A DNA stretch of 64,000 bases. Source: Yeguia hominis. GTDB taxonomy: Bacteria; Bacillota; Clostridia; Oscillospirales; Acutalibacteraceae. A program made the position numbers and the translations under genes. Numbering within the stretch: the stretch's first letter is position 1; each line of letters starts with the position of its first letter. Below the pieces are notes generated by a model. It worked only from the letters and a program-made list of their open reading frames with translations. It was not told the DNA's origin and ran no database searches. Of this stretch, positions 50,501 through 59,172 are shown one piece after another. Location of the stretch: NCBI RefSeq assembly GCF_014384705.1, contig NZ_JACRSN010000004.1, positions 1 through 64,000 of the forward strand, read 5' to 3'.

Positions 50501-51754
50501 ATGAAAGCACTGACACTGGCAAATTTCATCATCGGCGTTCTGTTCACACTCTGCTATGCGTACCAGATTCTGTACATGATCCTCGCAATCGTCAAAAAGC
50601 CGAAACCGGACGATAAGCCCGCAAAAAAGCACCGGTACGCGGTTCTGATCTCTGCGCGGAATGAAGCGGCGGTCATTGGCCAGCTCATCGAGAGCATTGC
50701 GGCGCAAAAATACCCCAAAGAGCTGGTTTCCGTTTTTGTCGTGGCCGACAACTGCTCGGACAGTACCGCAGAAATCGCACGGCAAAAAGGCGCCACCGTC
50801 TACGAGCGCTTTGACACCCAGCATATCGGAAAAGGCTATGCGCTCAAATTTTTGCTCGGCAAAATCGACGCTTCGCTCGGCTATGACGCGTTCGACGGAT
50901 ATTTTGTCTTTGATGCGGACAATCTGTTAGAGGAAACGTTCATCGACGAGATGAACAAGGTCTTTAACAAGGGCTACCGCGTCATCACAAGCTACCGCAA
51001 CTCCAAAAACTACGGTACAAACTGGATTTCTTCCGGATATGCGCTCTGGTTTATCCGGGACTGTAAGTTCCTCAACAATGCCAGAATGCTGCTGCACACC
51101 AGCAGCTCCGTGGCGGGCACCGGCTTTCTGATGCACCGCGATATTGTCAAAAAGAACAACGGCTGGAAGCATTTTACACTCACAGAGGACACGGAGTTCA
51201 CCATTGACTGCATCACGCACGGCGAAGAAATTGCCTACTGCAATTCCGCTATTTTATATGATGAACAGCCTGTGACCTTCCGCCAGTCCTGGAACCAGCG
51301 TCTGCGCTGGGCAAAAGGCTATGTGCAGGTATTTCTCAAATACTGGAAGCCGCTCCTCAAAGGCGTATGTCGCGGAAATTTTGCCTGTCTCGACATGATT
51401 CTCACCTATGTTCCGGCGATTGTCCTGACCTTCGTAAGCTTTGTTCTGGGGCTTGCGTTCGGAATTGCCAGCCTCGTGACCATGAGCGGCACACTCGGCA
51501 GCCTGCTTCTGATGCTGCTGGGCGGACTGGGCGGCATGTACCTGATGATGTTCTTTGTCGGGCTCGTGACCGGCGTGACAGAATGGAAGCGGATTCACTG
51601 CTCTGCAGGCAAAAAAATCCTCTCGTTCTTCACCTTCCCGCTCTTTATGATCACCTACATTCCGGTCTCCATCACCGCGCTCTTTAAGCGCGTGGAGTGG
51701 AGCCCCATTCAGCACACCGCCTCCAAAACGCTGGACGAGGTCCGTGCTGGCTGA
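50501..51754 (+). CDS. Family 2 processive glycosyltransferase, membrane-bound
   Basis: 417 residues from ATG 50,501 (AAAGGGG). One N-terminal membrane helix, a GT2 catalytic domain (L-I-S-A-R-N-E, V-V-A-D-N-C-S-D-S-T, D-A-D-N, E-D-T-E-F-T, Q-R-L-R-W-A-K-G-Y), then about three C-terminal membrane helices. The Q-x-x-R-W motif marks processive synthases of the cellulose/hyaluronan/poly-GlcNAc type. It lies 60 nt after the kinase gene and is probably its target. Product unknown. Confidence 0.88.
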   Translation: MKALTLANFIIGVLFTLCYAYQILYMILAIVKKPKPDDKPAKKHRYAVLISARNEAAVIGQLIESIAAQKYPKELVSVFVVADNCSDSTAEIARQKGATVYERFDTQHIGKGYALKFLLGKIDASLGYDAFDGYFVFDADNLLEETFIDEMNKVFNKGYRVITSYRNSKNYGTNWISSGYALWFIRDCKFLNNARMLLHTSSSVAGTGFLMHRDIVKKNNGWKHFTLTEDTEFTIDCITHGEEIAYCNSAILYDEQPVTFRQSWNQRLRWAKGYVQVFLKYWKPLLKGVCRGNFACLDMILTYVPAIVLTFVSFVLGLAFGIASLVTMSGTLGSLLLMLLGGLGGMYLMMFFVGLVTGVTEWKRIHCSAGKKILSFFTFPLFMITYIPVSITALFKRVEWSPIQHTASKTLDEVRAG

Positions 51755-51778
51755 CTGCGCAAAAAAGGAGGCAATATT

Positions 51779-52234
51779 ATGCAAGTGCTGCGCAAATTCA
51801 GCTTGATTTCCGCACTTTTGTGTCTCTTGCTTCTGCTGCTTTCCGGATGTCTTGCGAAAACGGTTTCGTTCCAGTACGCGCCGTTTCAGGATGAAACCGC
51901 GTTTGTTCTGCAGGCGGAGCCAAATTCCAAGCTGCGTTATACCATTACCGTCTGGGATCCCGCCGAGACTTCCGGCGTTACCATGTCGCTTTTGACGGTA
52001 AACGGCGAATTTTTGCAGGAAATCCTCCTTTCTGACGGCAAAAACAAGGGATCCCTGCAGCTGCCGGAAAGCGAGAGCGAACCTTCCATTTTCCTACTCC
52101 GGTTCCACGGAAACGCAGCGCGCCTTCTTGCAGAATTCCAGTCCGAAGGCACCGTTTCGATTCAGGATTCCGCGCCGGTTTTCAGCAGTTCGGAGCACAC
52201 AAGCGGCGACGCGCAGGTCCGGCCGGCGTCCTGA
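51779..52234 (+). CDS. Small lipoprotein
   Basis: 151 residues. Signal peptide with a leucine-rich core and lipobox L-L-S-G-C, so lipid attachment at Cys about 24 on the outer face of the membrane. The remainder is a beta-rich, low-Cys domain with a Ser/Pro-rich end. GGAGG precedes ATG, 24 nt after the glycosyltransferase, so probably co-transcribed. No domain family recognised. Confidence 0.75.
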   Translation: MQVLRKFSLISALLCLLLLLLSGCLAKTVSFQYAPFQDETAFVLQAEPNSKLRYTITVWDPAETSGVTMSLLTVNGEFLQEILLSDGKNKGSLQLPESESEPSIFLLRFHGNAARLLAEFQSEGTVSIQDSAPVFSSSEHTSGDAQVRPAS

Positions 52235-52933
52235 CGATTTCATATCCTAAAAAATTTCAGCCAAAGAAAGGCCTCATACTTTGCGCACCGCAGCGGCGGC
52301 TTTCCCCCCATTTAGGCGTCGCTGGCCGCCTGGAAACGCCTTTACGCAGAGCGTTCTTCTGCACACATTTTCGCGGCGCAGACCGCCCTGTAAATTCAGG
52401 CGCCAACCTTGCCGGATCACAGAAACAAGCCATGCGGCTTTCCCGCAGGAATGGCGTATTGGATTCCAAGAAACCTCTTTCATTTTAAAAAAGACCTGTA
52501 GAAACAACCAGCAGTGCGCACGCTGGTTGTTTTGCTGTATTGGGGCTCTTACACGAAAACGGCATCGACGAAAATCCTCGGCTCCGAAACGGTGCATCCG
52601 CTGCTTTTTACAAAAAATGCATGCTTTTCCAGTTTTAAACGCAATCAGAAGCTCGGATTTCGCGACATTCCGGCGTATTGCGTGCTACGCCGGGGCGCGC
52701 CAAACTGCGTTTTCTCGAAGTGTTTCATTACAAAAAAGATTTTCACAGACCGATTTCAAATCGCAGAGTGTCTGTTCCGGCTTTCTGCAGCTTGCGCGAA
52801 AAGCAGCTTTCCGGATTTTCTCCGGAGCAACCGCAGATTCCAAAAATTTGTAGAAACTCGTACCCGGCATTGTCTTGTAAAATCGGCGGAAGTTTGATAA
52901 GATAAACAAAGAAACTTCGAAAAGGGGGATTTC
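52235..52933. other. Non-coding interval
   Basis: About 700 bp without a supportable gene; open frames here lack ribosome sites and family features. A clear terminator lies at 52,503-52,534 (AACAACCAGC/GCTGGTTGTT plus TTTT), probably ending the kinase/glycosyltransferase operon. Confidence 0.6.
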
Positions 52934-53671
52934 ATGCGGATTCATATCGTTGCATGCCGTGTTTTTATGCGGGAACTGAGCTACTATGCAGCGCAAAGCA
53001 GCAATATCATTGAAATCTCCTGGCTGCCGCAGGGCCTGCATGCAACGCCGAAAATTCTGTACCGCATGCTCTCTGAGACGCTCGACACACTCTACCGGCA
53101 GATCAAAGACGGCGTTGTCCGGCACTCTCCGGATGTCATCGCCCTCTGCTACGGACTTTGTTCCGGCGGCGTGGTCGGACTTGCGGCAAAGGACATTCCG
53201 CTTGTTGTTCCGCGCACCGATGACTGCATCGGCATTTTTCTCGGCTCGCAGGAAACCTATCTTGAAAAATTTGAAGACGACAGCGGGATCTACTGGCTCA
53301 ACAACGGCTGGATTGAGTCCTCCTTCGACCGCAACAAAGGCTGGCAGAGCCGCCTGTTGCGAAAATACACCGAGCTTTACGGCGCCGATAACGCCGCGTA
53401 TCTTCTGGAGGCTGAAAACGCCTGGGTGCAGAATTACCACACCTGCGGGTTTATCACCTCTCCGGTCTATCACAACCCCGCGTACCCTGCCCTTGCCCGG
53501 CGGTTTGCGGAGGAAAACGGCTGGAAATATGCGGAAACCGACGGCAACATGCGGCTGATCGAACAGCTCACCCGCGGCGCCTTTGACGAAAAAGAATTTT
53601 TGATTTGCCCGCCGGGATACCGGATTGCGGCAACTTATGATGCGTCAAAATTCTGCGCGCAAAAAGAATAA
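52934..53671 (+). CDS. DUF1638 protein
   Basis: 245 residues. Opening R-I-H-I-V-A-C-R-V-F and the segment I-A-L-C-Y-G-L-C-S-G-G followed by V-V-P-R-T-D-D-C-I-G-I-F-L-G-S are typical of DUF1638, a family repeatedly found next to corrinoid proteins and methyltransferases of methylamine/methoxy metabolism. Several conserved Cys/His could bind metal or corrinoid. It lies 21 nt before a corrinoid-binding protein. The reaction is unknown. Confidence 0.82.
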   Translation: MRIHIVACRVFMRELSYYAAQSSNIIEISWLPQGLHATPKILYRMLSETLDTLYRQIKDGVVRHSPDVIALCYGLCSGGVVGLAAKDIPLVVPRTDDCIGIFLGSQETYLEKFEDDSGIYWLNNGWIESSFDRNKGWQSRLLRKYTELYGADNAAYLLEAENAWVQNYHTCGFITSPVYHNPAYPALARRFAEENGWKYAETDGNMRLIEQLTRGAFDEKEFLICPPGYRIAATYDASKFCAQKE

Positions 53672-53692
53672 CCGAAAACGGAGGGATTCGTG

Positions 53693-54328
53693 ATGGAAAG
53701 CTTACAGGAAATCAGCAAACTGCTCCAAAAAGGACGTGCACCGCAGGTCAAAGAACTTGTCCAGCAGGCGCTCGACAGCGGTGAAAATCCGCAGAAGATC
53801 CTGGAAGAAGGCCTTCTCAGCGGAATGTCCGAAATCGGTGAAAAATTCAAAAACAATGAGGTCTTTGTGCCCGAGGTTCTCATCGCCGCACGCGCCATGA
53901 ACGCGGGAATTGAGGTACTGCGTCCAAGCCTCGTCGCTGCCGGCGTCTCTTCAAAAGGCACCGCTGTGATCGGTACTGTCAAAGGCGACCTGCATGATAT
54001 CGGCAAAAACCTTGTCAAAATGATGCTCGAAGGAAAGGGAATTTCCGTTATCGACCTCGGCGTCAATGTCTCTGCCGAGGCCTTTGTCGCTGCCGCTGTC
54101 GAACACCATGCGGATCTCATCTGCTGCTCCGCGCTGCTCACCACGACCATGAACGAGATGGGCAGAGTTGTCGCAGAAGCACAGCGGCAGGGCATCCGCG
54201 ACCAGGTCAAAATCATGGTCGGCGGCGCGCCGGTGACCCAAGCTTTTTGCGACCGGATCGGCGCAGACTGCTACACCGCAGACGCAGCCTCTGCTGCAGA
54301 CGCCGCGCTCTCGTTCTGCGTGGCGTAA
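53693..54328 (+). CDS. Methyltransferase-type corrinoid protein (B12-binding)
   Basis: 211 residues from ATG 53,693 (GGAGGG site). N-terminal four-helix cap (A-L-D-S-G-E-N-P-Q-K-I-L), then a Rossmann B12 domain with the lower-ligand motif K-G-D-L-H-D-I-G-K-N, A-L-L-T-T-T-M and G-G-A-P-V-T. This is the MtaC/MtbC/MttC class that carries a methyl group between two methyltransferases. No methyltransferase is encoded in the window, so its partner is elsewhere or replaced by the DUF1638 protein. Confidence 0.92.
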   Translation: MESLQEISKLLQKGRAPQVKELVQQALDSGENPQKILEEGLLSGMSEIGEKFKNNEVFVPEVLIAARAMNAGIEVLRPSLVAAGVSSKGTAVIGTVKGDLHDIGKNLVKMMLEGKGISVIDLGVNVSAEAFVAAAVEHHADLICCSALLTTTMNEMGRVVAEAQRQGIRDQVKIMVGGAPVTQAFCDRIGADCYTADAASAADAALSFCVA

Positions 54329-54443
54329 AGCACCCGTCTTTTCGGGTTCCTGGTTCTCGGCACGCTTTTTGTCACCCGTCGGACTTCGAACCCCGCACCG
54401 CTGTCCCCCCAGCAATTTTGAGTTTTTAAAACCGCCAAAATTA

Positions 54444-54484
54444 AAGACCGAACGGCATTCCGGATGGGATCCGTTCGGTCTTGT
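54444..54484 (+). terminator. Terminator after the corrinoid protein gene
   Basis: A perfect 12-bp stem AAGACCGAACGG/CCGTTCGGTCTT; weak T tail. Confidence 0.75.
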
Positions 54485-54520
54485 GTTATGGCTTTAGCTA
54501 GTTGAGGACGGAAGGTCCGA

Positions 54521-54776
54521 AACAAACAACCACCCGCTATGCGGGTGGTTGTTTGTTATACAAAAAATTTCCCCAAAGTAGTACAATAAGGTTGTTCAAG
54601 TCTTAGAGAACTACGAAAGGAGAGTTTTAATGGCTAATAGCACAAATCGTCTATCACACACAAAATGGTTATGCAAGTACCACATTGTAATTGTTCCAAA
54701 AATACCGCAGGAAAATAATATATTACCAAAACCGAAAAGAGGTACTGTCAAGATTTATAAGAATAATTGTAAATAG
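54521..54776 (+). pseudogene. tnpA: IS200/IS605 left-end fragment with truncated tnpA
   Basis: A perfect 17-bp hairpin (54,521-54,537/54,541-54,557) typical of an IS200/IS605 end precedes ATG 54,630 (GAAAGGAG). The 48-residue frame starts like TnpA (H-T-K-W-L-C-K-Y-H-I-V) but leaves the family pattern after V-P-K and stops at 54,774-54,776. The rest of the transposase is absent. The following 54,777-54,960 has no supportable gene. Confidence 0.7.
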
Positions 54777-54964
54777 GCCACTCTGTTTCACGCCGGAGCG
54801 GTTTTTTATGTTTGATCGCTATGGGAGTTAGTGCCGGGGTCAGGGGATATGCCGGCGGTTACTCGCCGGGGGTAATCGCCGAAATACCCGACAAATAGAC
54901 AAATAGAAAAATCACTTTTGCACTTCTGAAAAATCCGCAAAAAATATAAAGGCAATTTTAGGGC

Positions 54965-54993
54965 TTGATAATATCTATAAAACGCGATACAAT
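54965..54993 (+). promoter_or_regulatory. Promoter of the HTH/recombinase genes
   Basis: TTGATA (54,965-54,970), a 17-bp spacer and TACAAT (54,988-54,993), followed by AAGGAGG and the start at 55,022. Confidence 0.75.
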
Positions 54994-55021
54994 AATATCA
55001 CGATAACAAGGAGGTAATCCC

Positions 55022-55255
55022 ATGAACGAAAAAGAGATTGTTACCGCTGCTATGAAGACTCTCGGTTGGAATCAGACTCAGCTTGCCGAAGCAGTTGGTT
55101 ACAAAACACAGTCCGCAGTTAGTAGCCGCCTAACCGGAAACAGCATGAGAGTAGATACCTTCGTAAAAATACTCTCTGCTATGGGCTACGAGGTTGTGGT
55201 CAAAAGTACTTCTCCACAGAAAAACAAGAACCAGTGGACGATTTCATATGATTGA
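55022..55255 (+). CDS. Cro/CI-type HTH regulator
   Basis: 77 residues: HTH_3-like domain W-N-Q-T-Q-L-A-E-A-V-G-Y-K-T-Q-S-A-V-S then R-V-D-T-F-V-K-I-L-S-A-M-G-Y. It sits before a serine recombinase and shares a few bases with it. Likely regulator of the prophage-derived region. Confidence 0.8.
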   Translation: MNEKEIVTAAMKTLGWNQTQLAEAVGYKTQSAVSSRLTGNSMRVDTFVKILSAMGYEVVVKSTSPQKNKNQWTISYD

Positions 55256-55266
55256 GGGTGGGTTGC

Positions 55267-55851
55267 ATGAGATGGGGATATGGCCGAGTCAGTCCCAAAG
55301 GACAACGGCTCTATGGTATGTCACTTGAAGATCAGCTTGAAAAGCTACTGGCTCAAGGTATCGACCAAGAGCATATTCTACTGGACACCTACACTGGCAC
55401 GAAGATCGACAGGCCGAAGTTCAATGAAGTCCTCTCTAAGCTGAAACCCGGTGATGAATTAGTGGTGTGTAAACTTGACCGCTTTGCCCGTACTGCTCCC
55501 GAAGGAGCCATGTTGGTTCGTGACTTGGTGGAACGGGGTGTTAAAGTCAATATTCTCAACATGGGCGTTGCGGACAATACGCCAATGGGAAAAGTTATGG
55601 TGACAGTCATGCTTGCGTTTGCCGAGTACGAGCGAGATATGATCGTTGAAAGAACCAGTATGGGTAAGGCCATGAAGCGTGAACATGATCCTGACTGGCG
55701 GGAAGGTCGCAAATCAAAAGAAATTGACAACGAGCAGTTTGAAAAACTCGCTCAAAAACAAAAAGACGGTCTTATTACCGTGGCGAACTGTTGCCGGGAA
55801 CTTGGCATTAGCCGCTCTACATGGTATGATCGAGTAAGAAAGGTTGGGTAA
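55267..55851 (+). CDS. Serine recombinase/resolvase
   Basis: 194 residues from ATG 55,267 (GAGGGTG). Resolvase N-terminal domain with catalytic Ser in Y-G-R-V-S, then D-T-Y-T-G-T-K-I-D-R-P, C-K-L-D-R-F-A-R and E-Y-E-R-D-M-I-V-E-R; a C-terminal Hin-like HTH (I-T-V-A-N-C-C-R-E-L-G-I-S-R-S-T-W-Y). It is a small invertase/resolvase, not a large phage integrase. In phages such enzymes often flip tail-fibre segments, but no such segment is seen nearby. Confidence 0.9.
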   Translation: MRWGYGRVSPKGQRLYGMSLEDQLEKLLAQGIDQEHILLDTYTGTKIDRPKFNEVLSKLKPGDELVVCKLDRFARTAPEGAMLVRDLVERGVKVNILNMGVADNTPMGKVMVTVMLAFAEYERDMIVERTSMGKAMKREHDPDWREGRKSKEIDNEQFEKLAQKQKDGLITVANCCRELGISRSTWYDRVRKVG

Positions 55852-55853
55852 AT

Positions 55854-56012
55854 ATGAAAGCTGTCCTTTGGCTTTTGAGTACCGTTTTCTTGATAATTTT
55901 TTTGTTTTTGGTAGTCGCGTATTTAGGCGCTCGCACATCGAATGATTTCCTTCTCATACTTGCAGCAATAATATTTCTCCCCGTTATTGTAGCAATGATG
56001 AAAAAGAAATAG
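55854..56012 (+). CDS. Small two-helix membrane protein
   Basis: 52 residues, two hydrophobic helices (residues about 4-24 and 32-47) with a short polar turn (A-R-T-S-N-D) and a K-K-K end. ATG is 2 nt after the recombinase stop. Too short for many gene finders; plausible but unproven, possibly a holin-like or accessory phage peptide. Confidence 0.45.
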   Translation: MKAVLWLLSTVFLIIFLFLVVAYLGARTSNDFLLILAAIIFLPVIVAMMKKK

Positions 56013-56044
56013 GCTTCTGCGAGGGCAGGAGTAACAGCCATGAC

Positions 56045-56082
56045 GGGCTATCCGTGTAGAAATACATGGGTAGCCCTTTCTT
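56045..56082 (+). terminator. Terminator with GAAA tetraloop
   Basis: A 14-bp stem GGGCTATCCGTGTA/TACATGGGTAGCCC (G-U pairs allowed), loop GAAA and TTTCTT tail. Confidence 0.85.
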
Positions 56083-56100
56083 ATTTTAGGAGGTAAGTAA

Positions 56101-56439
56101 ATGAATATAAATTATAAAAAACTGGCAGATTCTATTCTCGTGGTAATTGATCGGCGACGCGATGATTCGGGGGGCGTATAATGACCTTTTTCCCTATGTC
56201 GTAATTGGGAAACTGATACTTGTTCTATGACGTATTTCCGGATTCGCCATTGGTACAGACCAACGCTGATACAAAAATCATTAACCTGAAAAAAATCCCG
56301 CTTCCCTACCATTATATGCCGTTCCATTGACGCTCGACAGGTGGGCTTGTCAGAAGCAACGAACGTGCTGATTTTAGACGACTGCGTGGAGGGGCGCGAG
56401 GAAGCAAAGAGCCGTCAGCGGCTCGATGATAAGTGGTAG
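56101..56439 (+). pseudogene. Phage gene remnants
   Basis: A 26-codon frame from ATG 56,101 (after TAGGAGGT) stops at 56,179-56,181. Further right, an open stretch without start ends at 56,437-56,439 (I-D-A-R-Q-V-G-L-S-E-A-T-N-V-L-I-L then Q-R-L-D-D-K-W). Both look like pieces of a larger structural gene broken by deletions. No family named. Confidence 0.35.
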
Positions 56440-56474
56440 GTCATTTCCGACGATATTATAAAGGAGAAATCATC

Positions 56475-56732
56475 ATGAAAATCAACTGGAAAATGCGATT
56501 TCGTAATAAGACTTGGTTTGTAACTTTTATGGGCGCAGTCTTAACCATCGTATATCAAATTTTAGGCATGGCTGGAATCTCCGTACCGGTTTCGCAAGAT
56601 GCACTCACAAACATTTTAATGATGGTCGTGAATCTGCTTGTTCTGCTTGGAGTAATTATCGACCCGACTACCAGTGGTGTAACCGATAGTACAAGAGCAC
56701 TTACATATGACGAACCGAACGGAGAGAAGTGA
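56475..56732 (+). CDS. Phage holin (phi LC3 family)
   Basis: 85 residues from ATG 56,475 (AAGGAG). Signature opening I-N-W-K-M-R-F-R-N-K-T-W followed by two membrane helices and the polar C-terminus D-P-T-T-S-G-V-T-D-S-T-R-A-L-T-Y. Would form membrane lesions that release the endolysin. It looks intact, unlike the endolysin. Confidence 0.92.
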   Translation: MKINWKMRFRNKTWFVTFMGAVLTIVYQILGMAGISVPVSQDALTNILMMVVNLLVLLGVIIDPTTSGVTDSTRALTYDEPNGEK

Positions 56733-56733
56733 G

Positions 56734-56958
56734 ATGAATGATATTCTTGTAGCGCTGATTACAGGCGGTCTGGCGCTCATCGGGTCTGCAATCGGGGTGT
56801 TTTCCGGGATTAAAACCAGCCAGAAGGTGACAGAGGTCAAAATTGAAGAATTGACCCGCGAGGTGCGGGAACACAATCATTTTGCAAAGCGAGTCCCCGT
56901 TGTAGAGGAGCAAATTAAAGTCATCAATCATCGAATCGAAGATTTAGAAAGGAGATAA
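56734..56958 (+). CDS. XhlA-like small phage protein
   Basis: 74 residues: one N-terminal membrane helix (I-L-V-A-L-I-T-G-G-L-A-L-I-G-S-A-I-G-V-F) and a coiled-coil-like charged C-terminus (I-E-E-L-T-R-E-V-R-E-H-N, V-V-E-E-Q-I-K-V-I-N). The layout matches holin-associated hemolysin XhlA proteins although orientation differs. It lies between holin and endolysin in the lysis cassette. Confidence 0.6.
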   Translation: MNDILVALITGGLALIGSAIGVFSGIKTSQKVTEVKIEELTREVREHNHFAKRVPVVEEQIKVINHRIEDLERR

Positions 56959-56962
56959 TCAT

Positions 56963-57835
56963 ATGAGTAATAGCAAATTGATATCGTTCACCAAAATTTC
57001 TCCAAACAAAAATAGTCCGAGAAATCACAAAATCGATACCATTACGATTCATTGTGTCGTTGGTCAGTGTTCTATTGAAGTGCTCGGGAATGTTTTCTCA
57101 AATTCTTCTATAGAAGCATCGTCTAATTATGGCATCGGATATGATGGGAAAATCGGAATGTTTGTGGAAGAAAAAGACAGGTCATGGTGCAGTTCGTCTT
57201 CGTCAAACGACAATCGAGCAATTACCATCGAGGTCGCAAGTGACACGAGCTATCCGTATGCAGTAACAGCAAAAGCATATGCCGCGCTGCTTAATTTGGT
57301 AACAGATATTTGTAAACGGAATGGGATTAAAAAGCTTGTATGGTCGAAATATAAATCGGATCGGGTAAACCATCGAAAAGGATGCAATATGACTGTACAT
57401 CGCGATTATGCTAATAAATCCTGCCCCGGCGAGTATCTGTATTATAAAAGCATCCGGAAATTGCAGCAATTGCAGCAGAGGTAAACAAGCGCTTAAATAA
57501 AAGCCGGTATACCGTGTGCGGAAAAGCTGGAAAGATACAAAATTTCAAATTGGTACATATACTGATTTAAAAAAGACTAAAAAGGCAGCGAATCAACATA
57601 AAGGTTATTTCGTTTTCGATGAATTCGGAAAAGCCGTTTATCCTATTGTAAAACCTAAAAGCTACACAGTGCGCGTGACGGTTGATGCTTTAAACATTCG
57701 TAAAGGCGCAGGAACCCTCTGCAAAAAGGTCGGAATGATTACAGATCGGGGCGTGTATGCCACACTAAAGGTAATTGGGGTAAACTAAAATCTGGTGCCG
57801 GATGGATTTGCTTGAAGTACACGAAAAAGGTTTAA
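56963..57835 (+). pseudogene. Endolysin (amidase plus C-terminal repeat and SH3-like domain), frameshifted
   Basis: The first frame (56,963-57,484, 173 residues) is an N-acetylmuramoyl-L-alanine amidase-like domain: I-D-T-I-T-I-H-C-V-V-G zinc His, G-I-G-Y-D-G-K-I, V-H-R-D-Y-A-N-K-S-C-P-G. After a shift near 57,460 the continuation I-A-A-E-V-N-K-R-L-N appears in another frame, then V-R-K-S-W-K-D-T-K-F-Q-I-G in a third (57,516-57,788), and the SH3-like end G-K-L-K-S-G-A-G-W-I-C-L-K after a further shift near 57,780. At least three frameshifts separate the domains. Confidence 0.85.
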
Positions 57836-57838
57836 AAA

Positions 57839-57871
57839 ACGGAGATCACCTATAATGGGTGGTCTCCGTAA
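57839..57871 (+). terminator. Terminator at the end of the prophage remnant
   Basis: A 12-bp stem ACGGAGATCACC/GGTGGTCTCCGT with a 7-nt loop; it directly follows the endolysin stop. Confidence 0.8.
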
Positions 57872-57968
57872 TTACCACATAAAAAAGACACTCTTTATTA
57901 CAAAGAGTGTCTTTTGGTTTGGACGAAAACCGTCCCCCATACAATATAGGGTTCGGATATGCGTCCAA

Positions 57969-58044
57969 TGGTGGAGCATAGCGGGATCGAACCGCTGACC
58001 TCTACACTGCCAGTGTAGCGCTCTCCCAGCTGAGCTAATGCCCC
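57969..58044 (-). tRNA. tRNA-Ala(GGC)
   Basis: 76-nt cloverleaf: acceptor GGGGCAT/ATGCTCC, D-stem GCTC/GAGC, anticodon stem CTACA/TGTAG with loop CTGGCAG (anticodon GGC, plus-strand 58,009-58,011), T-arm AGCGG-TTCGATC-CCGCT, encoded ACCA. The prophage remnant ends about 100 bp to its left. Confidence 0.97.
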
Positions 58045-58152
58045 GAATCGGAGCCGCCATTTTGACGGCTCAATTATCATAGCACATTTTCCTGCGTTTG
58101 GCAAGAGGAAATTTCCGTTTTTCCGCAAAAACTTGACTGCAAAAGCGCAAAC

Positions 58153-59172
58153 TCAAAGATTCGGCAGCAGAGACCGGTAATACGGCAAGAGGCCGATTTT
58201 ATCCGGCGTGTGCTCCGGAAGCTGATAGAAATCATAACCCGGAAAATCATTGCCTTCGATGATTGCCGGGCCGTCCGGCATAATGCAGACATCCCAGCCG
58301 ACATATTTGATCTGCGGCACTTCCAGCGCCGCGCGCTTGCACATCTCGATGGCTTCCTTGACGTAAGGCAGCTGATATCCGATCAGCGGGATCCCGGTAT
58401 ACGGGTGCGTATCGTAATTGATCAGCTTCGAGGTATGCGCAACACCGCAGATTTTTCCGGTTTCCTGATCGATCGGACAGGCAAGGCCGCTGTTTTCCAT
58501 GTTGTCGACGAACTTGCCCTCATTTCCCATCTTGCACACCGCATAGGCGCAGTGCGCTATGCCGTCCGGCGCAACCAGCGTCACAATCCGCATGGTGTTG
58601 ACCGCAAGCGGATAGAGCTTTGCCATGTCGGGATGCTGGACGATCAGCTCTTCCAGCACGCCGAAGTTCTTTTCCGGATTTTTCACATATGCGTACATCT
58701 CGGAAAGGTCCTTAAACGATGCGCGGTCGAGCTTTTCAATGCCCTTGCCGCTCTCTGCGACATTGGGCTTTGCAATAATCGACTCTTTGCCGTCCATAAA
58801 GGTGCAGAAGGCTGCCGCATCCGCCTCGCCAAGATCGAGAAAATCGCGGCGCAGATAGGCGCGAAAGCGCTTGTTAAAGACATTTTTCTCGTCAAAGATA
58901 TACGAATACGCCTGGTCGTTGAGCATCATAATGATTTTTTTGTTGATTGTCCGCGTCACATAGGTTTTCCGCTGTTTCGCGTTCATATCATAAAATCCGA
59001 AAATGATGTAATCATAATACCCCGCACCGTACCGGACTGCACAGTTGAGGATATCAAAAAACAGAAAAACCTTGTTTTTGCCGCACCGGTCATGCACACG
59101 GTTGATGACGTCGGCCATCTTCCGGAAACGCGCACCGGTCAGCATCTGAAAGAAATATTTAACTCTGCTCAT
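58153..59172 (-). CDS. ATP-grasp protein (sugar-transfer-associated type) 1
   Basis: 340 residues from ATG 59,172; the longer frame runs into the aminotransferase gene. ATP-grasp features: S-I-I-A-K-P (lysine), G-K-G-I loop, L-E-E-L-I-V-Q-H-P, N-T-M-R-I-V-T and the metal-binding end G-W-D-V-C-I ... I-I-E-G-N-D-F-P-G. Resembles the family often named sugar-transfer-associated ATP-grasp. It overlaps the aminotransferase by 14 nt and has a paralogue on its other side, implying a joint pathway that forms an amide bond with an amino acid. Confidence 0.8.
   Translation of the reverse strand: MSRVKYFFQMLTGARFRKMADVINRVHDRCGKNKVFLFFDILNCAVRYGAGYYDYIIFGFYDMNAKQRKTYVTRTINKKIIMMLNDQAYSYIFDEKNVFNKRFRAYLRRDFLDLGEADAAAFCTFMDGKESIIAKPNVAESGKGIEKLDRASFKDLSEMYAYVKNPEKNFGVLEELIVQHPDMAKLYPLAVNTMRIVTLVAPDGIAHCAYAVCKMGNEGKFVDNMENSGLACPIDQETGKICGVAHTSKLINYDTHPYTGIPLIGYQLPYVKEAIEMCKRAALEVPQIKYVGWDVCIMPDGPAIIEGNDFPGYDFYQLPEHTPDKIGLLPYYRSLLPNL

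Noticed and set aside
52281..52897. Overlapping plus-strand frames in the gap before the DUF1638 gene
   Set aside because: No start signals or recognisable domains, and a terminator hairpin lies inside; treated as non-coding.
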